The translations under genes and the position numbers were made by a program. Of a stretch of DNA of 64,000 nt, positions 9,164 through 18,311 are shown one piece after another; the stretch's first letter is position 1; every line of letters begins with the position of its first letter. Under the pieces are notes generated by a model. That model made no database searches, had not been told where the DNA came from, and saw only the letters and a program-made list of their open reading frames with translations. Source of the DNA: Myxacorys californica WJT36-NPBG1 (lineage in GTDB: Bacteria; Cyanobacteriota; Cyanobacteriia; Leptolyngbyales; Leptolyngbyaceae); contig JAHHHO010000004.1 of the NCBI GenBank assembly GCA_019359315.1, forward strand, positions 1-64,000, in the 5' to 3' direction.

Positions 9164-10170
9164 CCGCTTCCAATCTGCCCGAAACCGACTCTCGCTGCCC
9201 ACAGCACGCCCAATACGCCCAGCGCTACCCAGTCATAGCGACCAATCTTGAGATCATGCCACGGAACCCGATGGCGATTCGGGCTTGTAAACCCGCGTAC
9301 CTTCATCGCGCTCGCAATTTGTTCGGCTCGCAGGAGAAGATTTTCGAGCAACCGCTCGGCCACTAGCATCCAAATTTGCGCCGACCGCCGCAATCCCAGT
9401 TTGCGCCAGTTAATGGCACGAGTTTGAATGGAGCGCACCAGGTTTTGAAACTCTTCCAGGACAAGCGGAATGAAGCGCAAAGACAAGGTTAACGTCAGTG
9501 CAATTTCAGTGACCGGAACATTAAATCGTCGCAACGGACTCATCAAATCTTCCAATCCTGCGGTCACTTCTTCGGGCGCAGTGGTCAGCAGATACAACGT
9601 CGTACTGTAGATCAGCGTAAACAAGAGCGTACTAATGCGGATGGCGAGGTCGAGCGATCGCCGCGACACGGTCAACAGTCCCCGCTGAAATACGATGTAA
9701 CTATAGCTCGTCGGCTGGGGCAGATCAGGGCGTTTGAGCTTTGCCACTGCTGCCTGCCGAGCTGGATCAGGTTTTTGCCCAAAGTTTAAGGGATTGTACC
9801 AGGCAGGACTCGGCGTTGCGGGTAGAGGAGTACTGGCTTGCTGAGTGAAAGCCAATTCGTTCGGGGGTAAACGGGGCTGGTTATCCACTCCTAAACCGTC
9901 TGGAGCGATCGCAACCAAGGCAAACACATAAACTGCTAAAAACAACAGCCAGCCCATCTGCTGACGCCAGATTCGCAGCGGAATGCGGGCCGCCAAAGTC
10001 AGCAAAATCAGCACCGCCACCAAGATCAGTCGCCAAGTTGCTGTTGCTAGCAAGGGAGCCACTAGAAAGCTCATCAGCCAAGCCAACTTGACTCGCGGAT
10101 CGAGGCGGTGAAGCCAAGTCACTGGGTTTTCGAGATACAGACCGAGGGGCAGCGATCGTAGTAAATCCAT
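9160..10170 (-). CDS. ECF transporter T component (CbiQ family)
   Basis: Transmembrane coupling subunit of an energy-coupling-factor vitamin or metal importer, 336 residues (a little longer than the usual 230-280). The N-terminal region (YLENPVTWLHRLDPRVKLAW) is typical of CbiQ/EcfT. Several hydrophobic helices follow, plus a proline-rich insert at about 110-160. The coupling region contains the signature-like SLRFIPLVLEEFQNLVRSIQ and TRAINWRKLGLRRS. No S or A component is adjacent, so the substrate is unknown. Its TGA overlaps the ATG of the chorismate enzyme by four bases, which implies translational coupling. Confidence 0.88.
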   Translation of the reverse strand: MDLLRSLPLGLYLENPVTWLHRLDPRVKLAWLMSFLVAPLLATATWRLILVAVLILLTLAARIPLRIWRQQMGWLLFLAVYVFALVAIAPDGLGVDNQPRLPPNELAFTQQASTPLPATPSPAWYNPLNFGQKPDPARQAAVAKLKRPDLPQPTSYSYIVFQRGLLTVSRRSLDLAIRISTLLFTLIYSTTLYLLTTAPEEVTAGLEDLMSPLRRFNVPVTEIALTLTLSLRFIPLVLEEFQNLVRSIQTRAINWRKLGLRRSAQIWMLVAERLLENLLLRAEQIASAMKVRGFTSPNRHRVPWHDLKIGRYDWVALGVLGVLWAARVGFGQIGSG

Positions 10171-10176
10171 TAGAGC

Positions 10177-10256
10177 AGGGATGAGGGATGAGAGTATGTC
10201 AGCGTTGCCGTGAGGCGTCCTTCCTCGCGGAGCGGGTCGAAGAGTCCCTCATCCCT
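10177..10256. repeat. Hairpin element with perfect 12-bp arms
   Basis: The arms agggatgaggga (10177-10188) and tccctcatccct (10245-10256) pair perfectly across an 80-base element lying exactly between the cbiQ start and the der stop. The interior is GC-rich (gttgccgtgaggcgtccttcc). A related aagggatgaggga word occurs at 15297-15309 beside the ileS start. It could act as a processing or termination site for der, or be a mobile palindrome. Confidence 0.7.
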
Positions 10257-11623
10257 TATTTAACCTTGGTTGCACGATTTACCGAACTGTTCCGCTCAAA
10301 ATCGCGGAGTTTCTTACCTCGCCACATCAGGCGAATCGGAGTGCCCTCAAACCCTAATGCTTTACGAAACTGACGTTCCATATAGCGGCGGTAGTTGTCG
10401 CCAAATAGTTTTGGATCGTTGACAAACAGCGCGATCGCGGGCGGCCCAGAACTGACTTGCGTTCCGTAGTAAATCTTGCCTTGACGACCTTGGCGGGTGG
10501 TCGGAGGCGAGTACCATTTTGTGGCTTCCTCAATGACTTCATTAATCACAGAGGTAGAAACGCGCCGCTTATGCTGTTCAGCAGCAGTATTGATTAAGTC
10601 AAAAATCTTTTCAACGCGCTGTCCGGTTTGGGCGCTGATGAAAATGATATTCGACCATTCCACGAAGTACAGCCGACTTCGTAACGTTTGCTCGAATTCG
10701 TAGATCGTGTGGGAATCTTTTTCGACTGCATCCCATTTGTTGACGACGACAACACAGGCGCGTCCATCATCGGCAATGCGCCCAGTGAGCTTCTGATCTT
10801 GCTCGGTAACGCCATCGAGTGCATCAATTACCAGCAGCACGACATCCGATCGCTCGATCGCTCTGAAAGCTCGGTTAATGCCAAAGAATTCGGGGCCGTA
10901 TTCAACGTTCTTTTTCTTGCGGATTCCAGCCGTGTCGATCAACCGATAGGTTTTGTCCCCTCGCTCGACCAACATATCGATCGCGTCTCGCGTTGTGCCA
11001 GAAATCGGACTGACGATCGAGCGCTCTTCGCCCACAAAGGCATTGAGCAAGCTAGATTTGCCGACGTTTGGACGACCCGCGATCGCAACTCGAATTTCTG
11101 AATCTTCTTCTGACTCGTCGTACGCGGGTAAATATTCTACTAACGCATCGAGCAAATCTCCGGTTCCATTGCCATGAATGCCCGATACGGCATACGGTTC
11201 GCCGAGTCCTAGCGACCAAAATTCAGCCGCTTGAGCCATGCCTTGATCCACCGATTCGCATTTGTTGACCGCCAACAGTACGGGAACAGACTGTTCTCGC
11301 AGCCATTGAGCAATCTCTTCGTCTGCGCCGTTTAGCCCTTGCTGACCATCGACGACGAAAATAGCGGCTTTAGACTCTGACAAGGCTAACATCGCCTGTT
11401 GACGAATGAGCGGCAAAAATTCAGTATCATCGCCAAACACGAGTCCGCCCGTATCGACGACAAGAAACTCGCGATCGCGCCAAAAGGCTTTTTTGTAGAG
11501 GCGATCGCGGGTGACGCCCGGTTCGTCATACACGATCGCGTCCTGCACTTGTGACAAGCGATTCATGAGGGTTGATTTTCCCACATTGGGACGACCAATG
11601 ATGGCAACGATCGGTAAGGCCAT
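10256..11623 (-). CDS. der: Ribosome assembly GTPase Der (EngA)
   Basis: Essential tandem GTPase for 50S subunit maturation. From the ATG at 11623 it is 455 residues ([18 protein letters not shown]), the normal length; an upstream in-frame ATG at 11671 adds 16 implausible residues. Two complete G domains are visible, each with GRPNVGKS (P-loop), a DTAG/DTGG motif and NK(C/W)D. A C-terminal KH-like domain follows ([17 protein letters not shown] ... [19 protein letters not shown]). It stands alone between the repeat at 10177-10256 and a toxin-antitoxin pair. Confidence 0.97.
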   Translation of the reverse strand: MALPIVAIIGRPNVGKSTLMNRLSQVQDAIVYDEPGVTRDRLYKKAFWRDREFLVVDTGGLVFGDDTEFLPLIRQQAMLALSESKAAIFVVDGQQGLNGADEEIAQWLREQSVPVLLAVNKCESVDQGMAQAAEFWSLGLGEPYAVSGIHGNGTGDLLDALVEYLPAYDESEEDSEIRVAIAGRPNVGKSSLLNAFVGEERSIVSPISGTTRDAIDMLVERGDKTYRLIDTAGIRKKKNVEYGPEFFGINRAFRAIERSDVVLLVIDALDGVTEQDQKLTGRIADDGRACVVVVNKWDAVEKDSHTIYEFEQTLRSRLYFVEWSNIIFISAQTGQRVEKIFDLINTAAEQHKRRVSTSVINEVIEEATKWYSPPTTRQGRQGKIYYGTQVSSGPPAIALFVNDPKLFGDNYRRYMERQFRKALGFEGTPIRLMWRGKKLRDFERNSSVNRATKVK

Positions 11624-11823
11624 AAATTTGAGAAGGAATGAAGAAAATAAGCAATGCGCGTTTTGTCGCATCCTGCTTCTAGCAGAGTCTCATTGTAGCG
11701 AGTTTGGCTCTCTATCTGTTGAAAAATCTGATCAAGAACTATTCTTAATTGGCGATTCTGGATAGCATGGATTATGGATTATGGCACTGTAACTAATCCT
11801 CGCCTTGAAATGCAGCACTGGGG

Positions 11824-12102
11824 CTATTGATCGTGCGCTTCCATATAGGCTCGCAGCAATTGATTAATCTGGGTTTGATAGCCTCGCCCCTGAGACTTAA
11901 ACCACTCTAGTACATCATTGTCAATGCCGAGCGTAACTTGAGTTTTGGATTTTGCAATGGGTAAACCACGTCGCACCACCGCTTTCGCAAACATTTCCGG
12001 CGTAACTTCTGGACAATCTGATAAATCAATATCTTCATCTGCCATTGCATCTAGGCGCTGCCAGTCAGTTTGAGAGTTGCTCGAAGTAGACTCGTTGTTC
12101 AT
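11824..12102 (-). CDS. brnA: BrnA-family antitoxin
   Basis: Antitoxin of a type II BrnT/BrnA pair, 92 residues from the ATG at 12102 (an in-frame start at 12168 would lie deep in the toxin gene). The C-terminal half has the BrnA ribbon-helix-helix pattern KSKTQVTLGIDNDVLEWFKS followed by GYQTQINQLLRAYMEA, the expected DNA-binding and autorepressing part. It overlaps the upstream toxin gene by 38 bases, in toxin-first order as usual for this family. The N-terminal acidic region (ADEDIDLSDCPE) should bind the toxin. Confidence 0.9.
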   Translation of the reverse strand: MNNESTSSNSQTDWQRLDAMADEDIDLSDCPEVTPEMFAKAVVRRGLPIAKSKTQVTLGIDNDVLEWFKSQGRGYQTQINQLLRAYMEAHDQ

Positions 12103-12340
12103 ATTTCGTTGCCTTTCTTGCAGAAATAATACGGGTACAATCCTCACGTTCCGTATGGACAACAGCAATCACTTGCCCTTGCAACAAACCGAATGTGACA
12201 AAACGCAGCTCCCCATAACTGTAGCGATCGTCCTCGACGGTCAAAATGTCGCCATCAAATATGGCTGGGACATCGGTAAAGTCGATCCCGTGCTTACGAA
12301 GGTTGGCAAAACGTTTTGCTTCATCCCAATCGTATTCCAT
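12065..12340 (-). CDS. brnT: BrnT-family ribonuclease toxin
   Basis: BrnT toxins are RelE-fold ribonucleases that stop translation under stress. At 91 residues the length is typical. Visible family features are the N-terminal YDWDEAKRFANLRKHGIDF, the central VEDDRYSYGELRFVTFGLL and the C-terminal ARKATKYEQRVY, which includes the RISARKAT-type catalytic segment. It precedes and overlaps brnA. The pair probably represses its own promoter through BrnA; I did not identify the operator. Confidence 0.92.
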   Translation of the reverse strand: MEYDWDEAKRFANLRKHGIDFTDVPAIFDGDILTVEDDRYSYGELRFVTFGLLQGQVIAVVHTEREDCTRIISARKATKYEQRVYFEQLSN

Positions 12341-12405
12341 GATTGAACGACAGCTACAATAACCGATTGTAGTTACAAAATGTTGTTGCAGCTATCCCTT
12401 ATCTA

Positions 12406-15288
12406 TTAGAACTTGTCGGATAAGGCGGGGATGCAGCGATCACAGAGCAACGGATGCTCAACCGACTTGCCGACATGGGTGGAATAGTTCCAGCAGCGAT
12501 CGCACTTCTCGCCATCTGCATCGACGACGCCAATCCCTAGCGCTTCGGTTCGCACCGCATACTTCACGCCTTCAAGCTGATCAGCCGAATCAAGTAGCTC
12601 CACCTGCGATGTCAGGAAGAGATATCGCAACTCATCGACTCGATTACCGCTCAAACTGTCTGCCGGATTAAAGGCTTGCAGTTTTTGCCGCAGACCAGAA
12701 TCTGCCACAAATAGCAGCAGTTTGGCTTCCAGCGAAGACCCGATCGTCTTCTCGGTTCGGGCTTGCTCTAGCACTCGGTTGACTTCGGCGCGGATCTGTC
12801 TCAGCTTCTCCCACTGGGCTTTGAGTTCGGGCTGTTTCCACTGTTCATCCAGCGTGACCCATCCCGCTTCAAACACGGACTTGTGAGGCGTAGAGTAGGG
12901 CAGATATTGCCAGATGTCTTCTGCCATGTGAGACAGGACGGGCGCGATCGCTTTTGCCAAATTTTCTAGCGCGATCGCTAACACCGTCTGACAACTGCGA
13001 CGCCGAGCCGCATTCTCCGAACTGATGTAGAGCCGATCTTTGGCGATGTCTAAATAGAAATTAGACAGGTCAACCGCACAGAAATTCTGGATCGTTTGAA
13101 AGAATCGGAAGAATTGGAAACTTTCAAACGAGTCTTGAACTTCCTCGAATACTTCTGTGATGCGGTGCAGCATATAGCGATCGAGTTCCGGCAATTGCTC
13201 ATACGTCACCGCGTGTTTTGCTGGATCGAAGTCATGCAAATTGCCGATCAAAAATCGCGCTGTGTTGCGGATTTTGCGATAGACATCCGACATCTGCTTG
13301 AGGATGTTTTTTCCGATCGGAACATCATTGGTGTAATCCACCGATGAAACCCACAACCGTAGAATGTCTGCCCCGTAGGGTGGTTCTTCTTTCTGGTTCT
13401 TGCCGCCTTCGATGACAATCATTGGATCGACAACGTTACCCAAGGATTTACTTTGCTTTCGTCCTTGCTCATCTAGGGTAAAGCCATGAGTGAGTACGGT
13501 CTTGTAGGGAGCATGACCATTGACGGCAATGCTGGTCAGTAGGCTGGATTGGAACCAACCTCTGTGTTGGTCGGAGCCTTCTAAATATAAGTCGGCCGGA
13601 TAGTGCAGGTTTTCTCGTTGTTGGAGGACAGCTGACCACGACGAACCAGAGTCGAACCAAACATCCATCGTGTCGGTTCCTTTGCGGTACTTGCGTCCGT
13701 GATATTTGGCGGGCAATAGGTCTTCGATCGCAAGTTCCCACCACGCATCGGAGCCTTTTTGGGCGACGATCGCTTGGACATGCGCGATCGTTTCCTCGTT
13801 TAATAACGGCTCATTGGTTTCTTCGTCATAAAACACGGGGATTGGCACGCCCCAACTGCGCTGACGAGAGATACACCAGTCAGATCGCTCCGCAACCATT
13901 GAGGTGATGCGGTTTTCGCCCTGTTCAGGAATCCATTTGACGCCTGCGATCGCACTTAACGCTTCGTCCCGGAATCCTTCAACCGAGGCAAACCACTGTT
14001 CCGTCGCCCTGAAGATCGTCGGTTTCTTGGTGCGCCAATCGTAGGGGTATTTGTGAACATAGGGTTCTTCTTTGAGAAGGGAACCTGTGGCAGCGATCGC
14101 GTCGATCACGGCGGTATTGCCATCACCTAAGACATTTAGACCTTGGAACTGACCCGCTTCTTCGGTAAAGTTGCCGTTATCATCCACAGGCGCGAGGATC
14201 GGTAAGCCATAGCGCTGTCCGACTTGATAGTCTTCCTGTCCATGACCAGGAGCGGTGTGAACTAAGCCTGTACCCGATTCAGTCGTGACATAATCGCCGC
14301 CGATCACAATCTCACTAGTGCGATCGTAGAGGGGATGTTTGTAGCTGCAATGCTCAAGCAAGCGTCCCATCATCGTAGCTTTCACGTCCAGTGTAGTTCC
14401 GAAGGTTTCAGCTAAGCGATCGACGAGATCTTTCGCCACGATCAGGTACTTAAACCGTCCAGGCGCATTCTCTCCGACCTCAACCACGGCATACACGAGG
14501 TCAGGATTCACACTCACTGCTAGATTGGCGGGAAGTGTCCAAGGCGTTGTCGTCCAGATAGCAACGCCCAACTCGCCTAAAAAGGGATCAAGCGCGGTCA
14601 TCAGGTCGTTCGACAGACTTTTGACTTCAAACGCGGCAAACAAACTGCGAGAGGTGTGACCTTCGGGATATTCCAGCTCTGCTTCTGCCAGCGCCGTCTT
14701 AGAACTCGGACTCCAATGGACAGGTTTTAAGCCACGGTAGATATATTTTTTCAGAACCATCTGTCCAAATACACCAATTTGCGCGGCTTCGTATTCGGGC
14801 TTGAGGGTGAGATAGGGCTGTTGCCAATCTCCCCAGATTCCGTAGCGTTTGAAGCTCTGTAACTGCTGTTCTACCGCCGCTAAGGCATATTCTTTTGCCT
14901 TTTGCCGCAAGCTAATCGGGGTTAACTGCCTGCGCTCTTCGGGTTTGAGGGTTTGCAGCACCTTCAGTTCGATTGGCAAGCCGTGACAGTCCCATCCGGC
15001 AACGTAGCGAACCTTGCGTCCCTGCAACAGTTGGTATTTGTTGATGATGTCTTTGAGGATTTTGTTGAGCGCGTGCCCAATGTGCAGCGCTCCGTTGGCG
15101 TAGGGAGGGCCGTCATGCAAAATAAACAGGTCGCCAGGATTGTTCTGAGACAACTTTTCGTAAATTTCTTGCTCTGCCCAAAACTGTTGTAGCTCTGGTT
15201 CGCGTTTGACAGCGTTGGCTCGCATATCAAACTTGGTTTTCGGCAGATTAACGGTGTCTTTGTACGATCCTGGTTCTGTCGGAGACAT
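12406..15288 (-). CDS. ileS: Isoleucyl-tRNA synthetase
   Basis: Charges tRNA-Ile in the cytoplasm (class I aminoacyl-tRNA synthetase), 960 residues, the usual bacterial length. The HIGH motif is at residues 69-72 (GALHIGHALNK), KMSKS appears as KQSKS (GRKQSKSLGN), and an editing (CP1) domain contains TTPWTLPANLAVSV. The C-terminal zinc finger is complete: CDRCWNY and CDRCIPAL. Residues 1-25 are the typical N-terminal extension. The gene follows a hairpin-containing gap (15289-15496). Confidence 0.98.
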   Translation of the reverse strand: MSPTEPGSYKDTVNLPKTKFDMRANAVKREPELQQFWAEQEIYEKLSQNNPGDLFILHDGPPYANGALHIGHALNKILKDIINKYQLLQGRKVRYVAGWDCHGLPIELKVLQTLKPEERRQLTPISLRQKAKEYALAAVEQQLQSFKRYGIWGDWQQPYLTLKPEYEAAQIGVFGQMVLKKYIYRGLKPVHWSPSSKTALAEAELEYPEGHTSRSLFAAFEVKSLSNDLMTALDPFLGELGVAIWTTTPWTLPANLAVSVNPDLVYAVVEVGENAPGRFKYLIVAKDLVDRLAETFGTTLDVKATMMGRLLEHCSYKHPLYDRTSEIVIGGDYVTTESGTGLVHTAPGHGQEDYQVGQRYGLPILAPVDDNGNFTEEAGQFQGLNVLGDGNTAVIDAIAATGSLLKEEPYVHKYPYDWRTKKPTIFRATEQWFASVEGFRDEALSAIAGVKWIPEQGENRITSMVAERSDWCISRQRSWGVPIPVFYDEETNEPLLNEETIAHVQAIVAQKGSDAWWELAIEDLLPAKYHGRKYRKGTDTMDVWFDSGSSWSAVLQQRENLHYPADLYLEGSDQHRGWFQSSLLTSIAVNGHAPYKTVLTHGFTLDEQGRKQSKSLGNVVDPMIVIEGGKNQKEEPPYGADILRLWVSSVDYTNDVPIGKNILKQMSDVYRKIRNTARFLIGNLHDFDPAKHAVTYEQLPELDRYMLHRITEVFEEVQDSFESFQFFRFFQTIQNFCAVDLSNFYLDIAKDRLYISSENAARRRSCQTVLAIALENLAKAIAPVLSHMAEDIWQYLPYSTPHKSVFEAGWVTLDEQWKQPELKAQWEKLRQIRAEVNRVLEQARTEKTIGSSLEAKLLLFVADSGLRQKLQAFNPADSLSGNRVDELRYLFLTSQVELLDSADQLEGVKYAVRTEALGIGVVDADGEKCDRCWNYSTHVGKSVEHPLLCDRCIPALSDKF

Positions 15289-15410
15289 ATCAATAAGGGA
15301 TGAGGGAGGGTAATGCCCCGCTTGCGCGAGGAGGACGAGGGATGAAGGAGGATGGAATGGCCCCCTTATCGGTTGAGGAAGCTATTGGTTTATTTTGGCA
15401 GTAAATCAAG

Positions 15411-15449
15411 AACGGATGCAGCAGAATTTTTGTTTCCGCTGCATCCGTT
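15411..15449 (-). terminator. Hairpin with 12-bp perfect stem after the Ycf66 gene
   Basis: aacggatgcagc (15411-15422) and gctgcatccgtt (15438-15449) form a perfect stem around a 15-base loop. It lies 48 bases past the stop of the Ycf66-family gene (minus strand). The base run after the stem on that strand is only moderately T-rich (tcttgattt), so it may be an intrinsic terminator or a processing site. Confidence 0.55.
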
Positions 15450-15496
15450 TCTGGTCTGATTGATAGTTTACTTCAAGAAAGGCTGGGTCGTTTCGG

Positions 15497-16471
15497 CTAG
15501 GAATTTGCAGAGGAGCCTTCTGTCGGTGGAGGATCGGCAGGAAGGTCTTTCTCGGCGGCGTCTTCTATAGCGGCTTCCACTAAATCGGGGGAAGGAGGAT
15601 GAGGGGGAACAGGTTCCTCGGCGCGAGTTGCTTCGTATTCCATTTCTTCTTGCACAATCTCGTCAGATGGAAGATCAGAGTCGGATGCGCCGGGTTGATT
15701 GACGGGTACTGTTTTAGCTTCGACGGCTTCCTCGGTCACGATCGCGTCTGTTTCGTAACCACTTACTGTCTTATCGCCTGCTGTTACTGTCTCATCGCCT
15801 GCTGTTACCGTCTCATTGTCTGTTGTGACAGTTGGAGTTGCTTCTTCCCGAAACTCTTTGCGGACATAGACTTCTGTATTTTTTTGCGGCTTCTTGAATA
15901 AACCGCCGATCGTTTGACCAATCCCTGCGATCGCTCCTCCTATATCGGGCTTCGCTGCGGTTGGCTGTGCCTCAGTTGCACTCGATTGGGTGCTTGTTTC
16001 AACAGTCGGAGTGGGGTTGCCGAAATCTTCTCGCGTCAGCGGCTTGTAAGGTTCAGCCGTTGCTGTTCCTGGAGTGGATGCTGCATCTGATTTGCTGCCG
16101 ACCATTGTTTGAACTTGGTTGGCAAGACCCGAAACCTGCTGTTTCATCTGACCAAAAATGCGATTTCGGTTCTCAGGTTGGAGCGCTTCACCAACTTTAG
16201 ACTTTAATTCTTCTGTGCTGGGGGTGTGTCCTAGGCGGGCATCCAATGTTTGCCAAGCGAACCAGCCAATCAACGAAGTGCTTGCTATCTGTCCAAGCAG
16301 CACGCCGCCCGTGATGCGATCGCCGCACACCAACAGCACCAGCGCATAAAACAGTCCAACCCCGCTCCAAATCAAATCATTTTTGCGGTAGACCTCTGGA
16401 TAGAGAAAGCCCGACAGATACAGTGCGAAGCTGCCCAGTCCAACCAATAAAGCTAAAAGAAATGTCAGCAT
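15497..16471 (-). CDS. Ycf66-family membrane protein with a long acidic tail
   Basis: A photosynthetic-lineage family of unknown function, also encoded in some plastids. From the ATG at 16471 it is 324 residues; the frame extends upstream to 16606, but the Ycf66 start is MLTFLLALLVGLGSF. About 85 N-terminal residues form the family domain with three hydrophobic segments (SGFLYPEVYRKNDLIWSGVG lies between them). The remainder is Pro/Glu/Thr-rich and disordered, and includes a heptad repeat (ETVTAGD, 15764-15826) that I do not know from other family members. A thylakoid location is likely but inferred. Confidence 0.88.
   Translation of the reverse strand: MLTFLLALLVGLGSFALYLSGFLYPEVYRKNDLIWSGVGLFYALVLLVCGDRITGGVLLGQIASTSLIGWFAWQTLDARLGHTPSTEELKSKVGEALQPENRNRIFGQMKQQVSGLANQVQTMVGSKSDAASTPGTATAEPYKPLTREDFGNPTPTVETSTQSSATEAQPTAAKPDIGGAIAGIGQTIGGLFKKPQKNTEVYVRKEFREEATPTVTTDNETVTAGDETVTAGDKTVSGYETDAIVTEEAVEAKTVPVNQPGASDSDLPSDEIVQEEMEYEATRAEEPVPPHPPSPDLVEAAIEDAAEKDLPADPPPTEGSSANS
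15764..15826. repeat. Three tandem 21-bp units inside the Ycf66 gene
   Basis: The units start at 15764, 15785 and 15806 and read tactgtctcatcgcctgctg or close variants, with one to four changes between copies. On the minus strand they encode the heptapeptide (D)ETVTAG three times. The period equals that of intergenic repeats at 18019, 24093 and 58089 although the base sequence differs. Confidence 0.85.
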
Positions 16472-16577
16472 AGCGCTGCTCCCTAACTGTGACCGAATTG
16501 CTTTCTTAACTCTACCGCTTGGGCTGCACTTGAGAGGTATGGTTTCCTCGATTCGGTCGATTCGATTAAGTTGTGTA

Positions 16578-17114
16578 TCACCAAATCCGTGCCAGATTGA
16601 GAGCAAAGCCCGGTAATTCAGGATCGCAGCTTACCGTTTTAGGGTCGTTCAGTAGTTCAGGGGGGCGATCCGGTCGATAAAGGTGAACGGTGCGATTTTT
16701 GCGATCAATTAACAATCCCAGTCGCGCACCGTTGTCAATATATTCCTGCATTTTGGTTTGCAATTCAGCTAGGCTGTCACTGAAGGAGCGAAGTTCGACC
16801 ACAAAATCAGGACAGATGGGGGCAAAAGACGCTTTTTGCTGCTCAGATAATGCATTCCAGCGCTCTAACGTCATCCAAGCGGCATCGGGTGATCGAACCG
16901 CTTGATTAGGAAGCGTAAAGCCTGCGCTAGAGTCAAATCCTATTCCTGTCCCTGATTGATCAGTCCACTCTCCTAGCTGAACGGCAATATTACAGTTACG
17001 ATTGCCCACCTCAGAAAAAGCAGGGGGCATGATAATCACATCACCATTTGCACATCGTTCAATTCGTAAGTCACGATTTGCTAAACAAAAGGCATAGAAT
17101 TGCTCGTCGTTCAT
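16578..17114 (-). CDS. Uma2-family (DUF820) putative endonuclease
   Basis: PD-(D/E)XK-fold family that is hugely expanded in cyanobacteria; its function is not settled. It has 178 residues. Core motifs visible are the N-terminal RIERCANGDVIIMPP, the SPDAAWMTLERW segment (the family Asp), CPDFVVELRS with the E-x-R pair, and TKMQEYIDNGARLGLLIDRKNRTVHLYRP. All catalytic positions look intact. It lies alone between the Ycf66 gene and yjbQ. Confidence 0.9.
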   Translation of the reverse strand: MNDEQFYAFCLANRDLRIERCANGDVIIMPPAFSEVGNRNCNIAVQLGEWTDQSGTGIGFDSSAGFTLPNQAVRSPDAAWMTLERWNALSEQQKASFAPICPDFVVELRSFSDSLAELQTKMQEYIDNGARLGLLIDRKNRTVHLYRPDRPPELLNDPKTVSCDPELPGFALNLARIW

Positions 17115-17322
17115 CTACATGACCCAAGGCAAGTGAACAGCGAGAGGAATGCTGGCAGCTTGAATCAGCAGGGTTGTCATTGTAGAGTCACCAGAGGCAG
17201 GAATAGATTCATTTTAGTGGAGAGACACAGAAGCGCTGGAATCTGAACAACGATTGATGGGCAGTTGCACTGAGCGATCGCTTGGGCTTGAATGAGGACA
17301 TCTGCCCTAGCAATATGGTTTT

Positions 17323-17742
17323 ATGTCTCACTACCAACAAATTCTCAAAATTTCTACAACGGGTAAATCGCTTCAGAAAGTGACCTCACAAGTTCAAGCG
17401 ATCGTGGCTCAATCCGGCATTCAAACCGGAATCTGTCATCTATTTCTGCGGCATACGTCTGCAAGTTTGATCATTCAAGAGAATGCCGACCCGGATGTGT
17501 TGCGAGATCTCGAAAACTTTTTCTCAAAACTGGTTCCCGAATGGGAGAACTACATTCACAGCACCGAAGGCGCGGATGATATGCCCGCTCACATTCGATC
17601 GGTACTTACGCACACCTCTGAAAATATTCCGATCGCGCAAGGACGGTTAGTATTGGGCACTTGGCAAGGAATATACGTGTGGGAACATCGACAACAGCGC
17701 CATAACCGAGAACTATTTGTCCATATTGCGGGAGAAAAGTAG
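17323..17742 (+). CDS. yjbQ: YjbQ/UPF0047 family protein
   Basis: Small beta-barrel protein of 139 residues in the family annotated as secondary thiamine-phosphate synthase enzyme (weak thiamine phosphate synthase activity is reported for E. coli YjbQ). Signatures are visible: CHLFLRHTSASLIIQENADPD and the closing AHIRSVLTHTSENIPIAQGRL, which carry the conserved His residues, then LGTWQGIYVWEHR. The ATG at 17323 directly gives the family N-terminus. It converges on the CPXCG gene. Confidence 0.92.
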   Translation: MSHYQQILKISTTGKSLQKVTSQVQAIVAQSGIQTGICHLFLRHTSASLIIQENADPDVLRDLENFFSKLVPEWENYIHSTEGADDMPAHIRSVLTHTSENIPIAQGRLVLGTWQGIYVWEHRQQRHNRELFVHIAGEK

Positions 17743-17786
17743 CCGTCAGGAATTCGATTCCTGGTGCTTAAAGCCTGATCCAACCC

Positions 17787-17975
17787 TCACTCTTCATATT
17801 CGCTGTCGATTTCAACCTCTAAAGTGTCTTCATCAAATCGAACGTAGAGCACATTTGGACGACAACAGACCTGACAATCTTCTGTATAGGATTGCTGAGT
17901 TCCTCCGCTCCAATCGACAAAGGTTTCGTTGGGTTCGCCGCAATAGGCACAAGTGTATTCAGCAGTGTTTTGCAT
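17787..17975 (-). CDS. CPXCG-motif small cysteine-rich protein
   Basis: A 62-residue protein of the CPXCG family, unknown function, predicted to bind one zinc. Two cysteine pairs are visible, CAYCGEPN near residue 9 and CQVCCRPN near residue 34, separated by a WSGGTQQSYTEDC segment that matches the family. The C-terminal end is strongly acidic (DEDTLEVEIDSEYEE). It converges on yjbQ and is followed upstream by a tandem repeat block. Confidence 0.88.
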   Translation of the reverse strand: MQNTAEYTCAYCGEPNETFVDWSGGTQQSYTEDCQVCCRPNVLYVRFDEDTLEVEIDSEYEE

Positions 17976-18018
17976 AGATGAAGTGGGAGGAGTGAGAGAT
18001 GAAATAGGAACAATGTCT

Positions 18019-18123
18019 GATCAAACAGGAATAATGGCAGATCAGATAGAAGCGATCGCAGATCAAACAGGAACAATGCCTGATCAAACAGGAATAATGG
18101 CAGATCAGATAGAAACTGCCATA
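18019..18123. repeat. Five tandem 21-bp units in a gap
   Basis: The units begin at 18019, 18040, 18061, 18082 and 18103, alternating forms of gatcaaacaggaataatggc and gatcagatagaagcgatcgc, which gives a higher-order period of 63. A partial unit precedes them (18001-18018). The plus-strand frame from 17953 is open across them and reads heptads such as DQTGIMA. I could not confirm it as a gene because its start lies inside the 5' part of the CPXCG gene. Confidence 0.9.
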
Positions 18124-18311
18124 CATCAGCATGAATTCTTCTCATCTCTAAGCAGAAGAGAGATAGAAAATTTGTCCCCGCTCCTAGTTGAACCGCGATC
18201 GTTCGGACGTGCGTAGCGATCCTTCGGAGCTTGCAAAGCAATCGCATCACATTAATCTGCCAAGGCTCCACCCGGATTGGTCAACGCCCAGGAGAAATCA
18301 GTGATGGATGA

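Noticed and set aside
17953-18216. 87-codon plus-strand frame over the 18 kb repeat
   Set aside because: The start overlaps the CPXCG gene in antisense and the content is almost only the repeat; kept as a finding, not as a gene.
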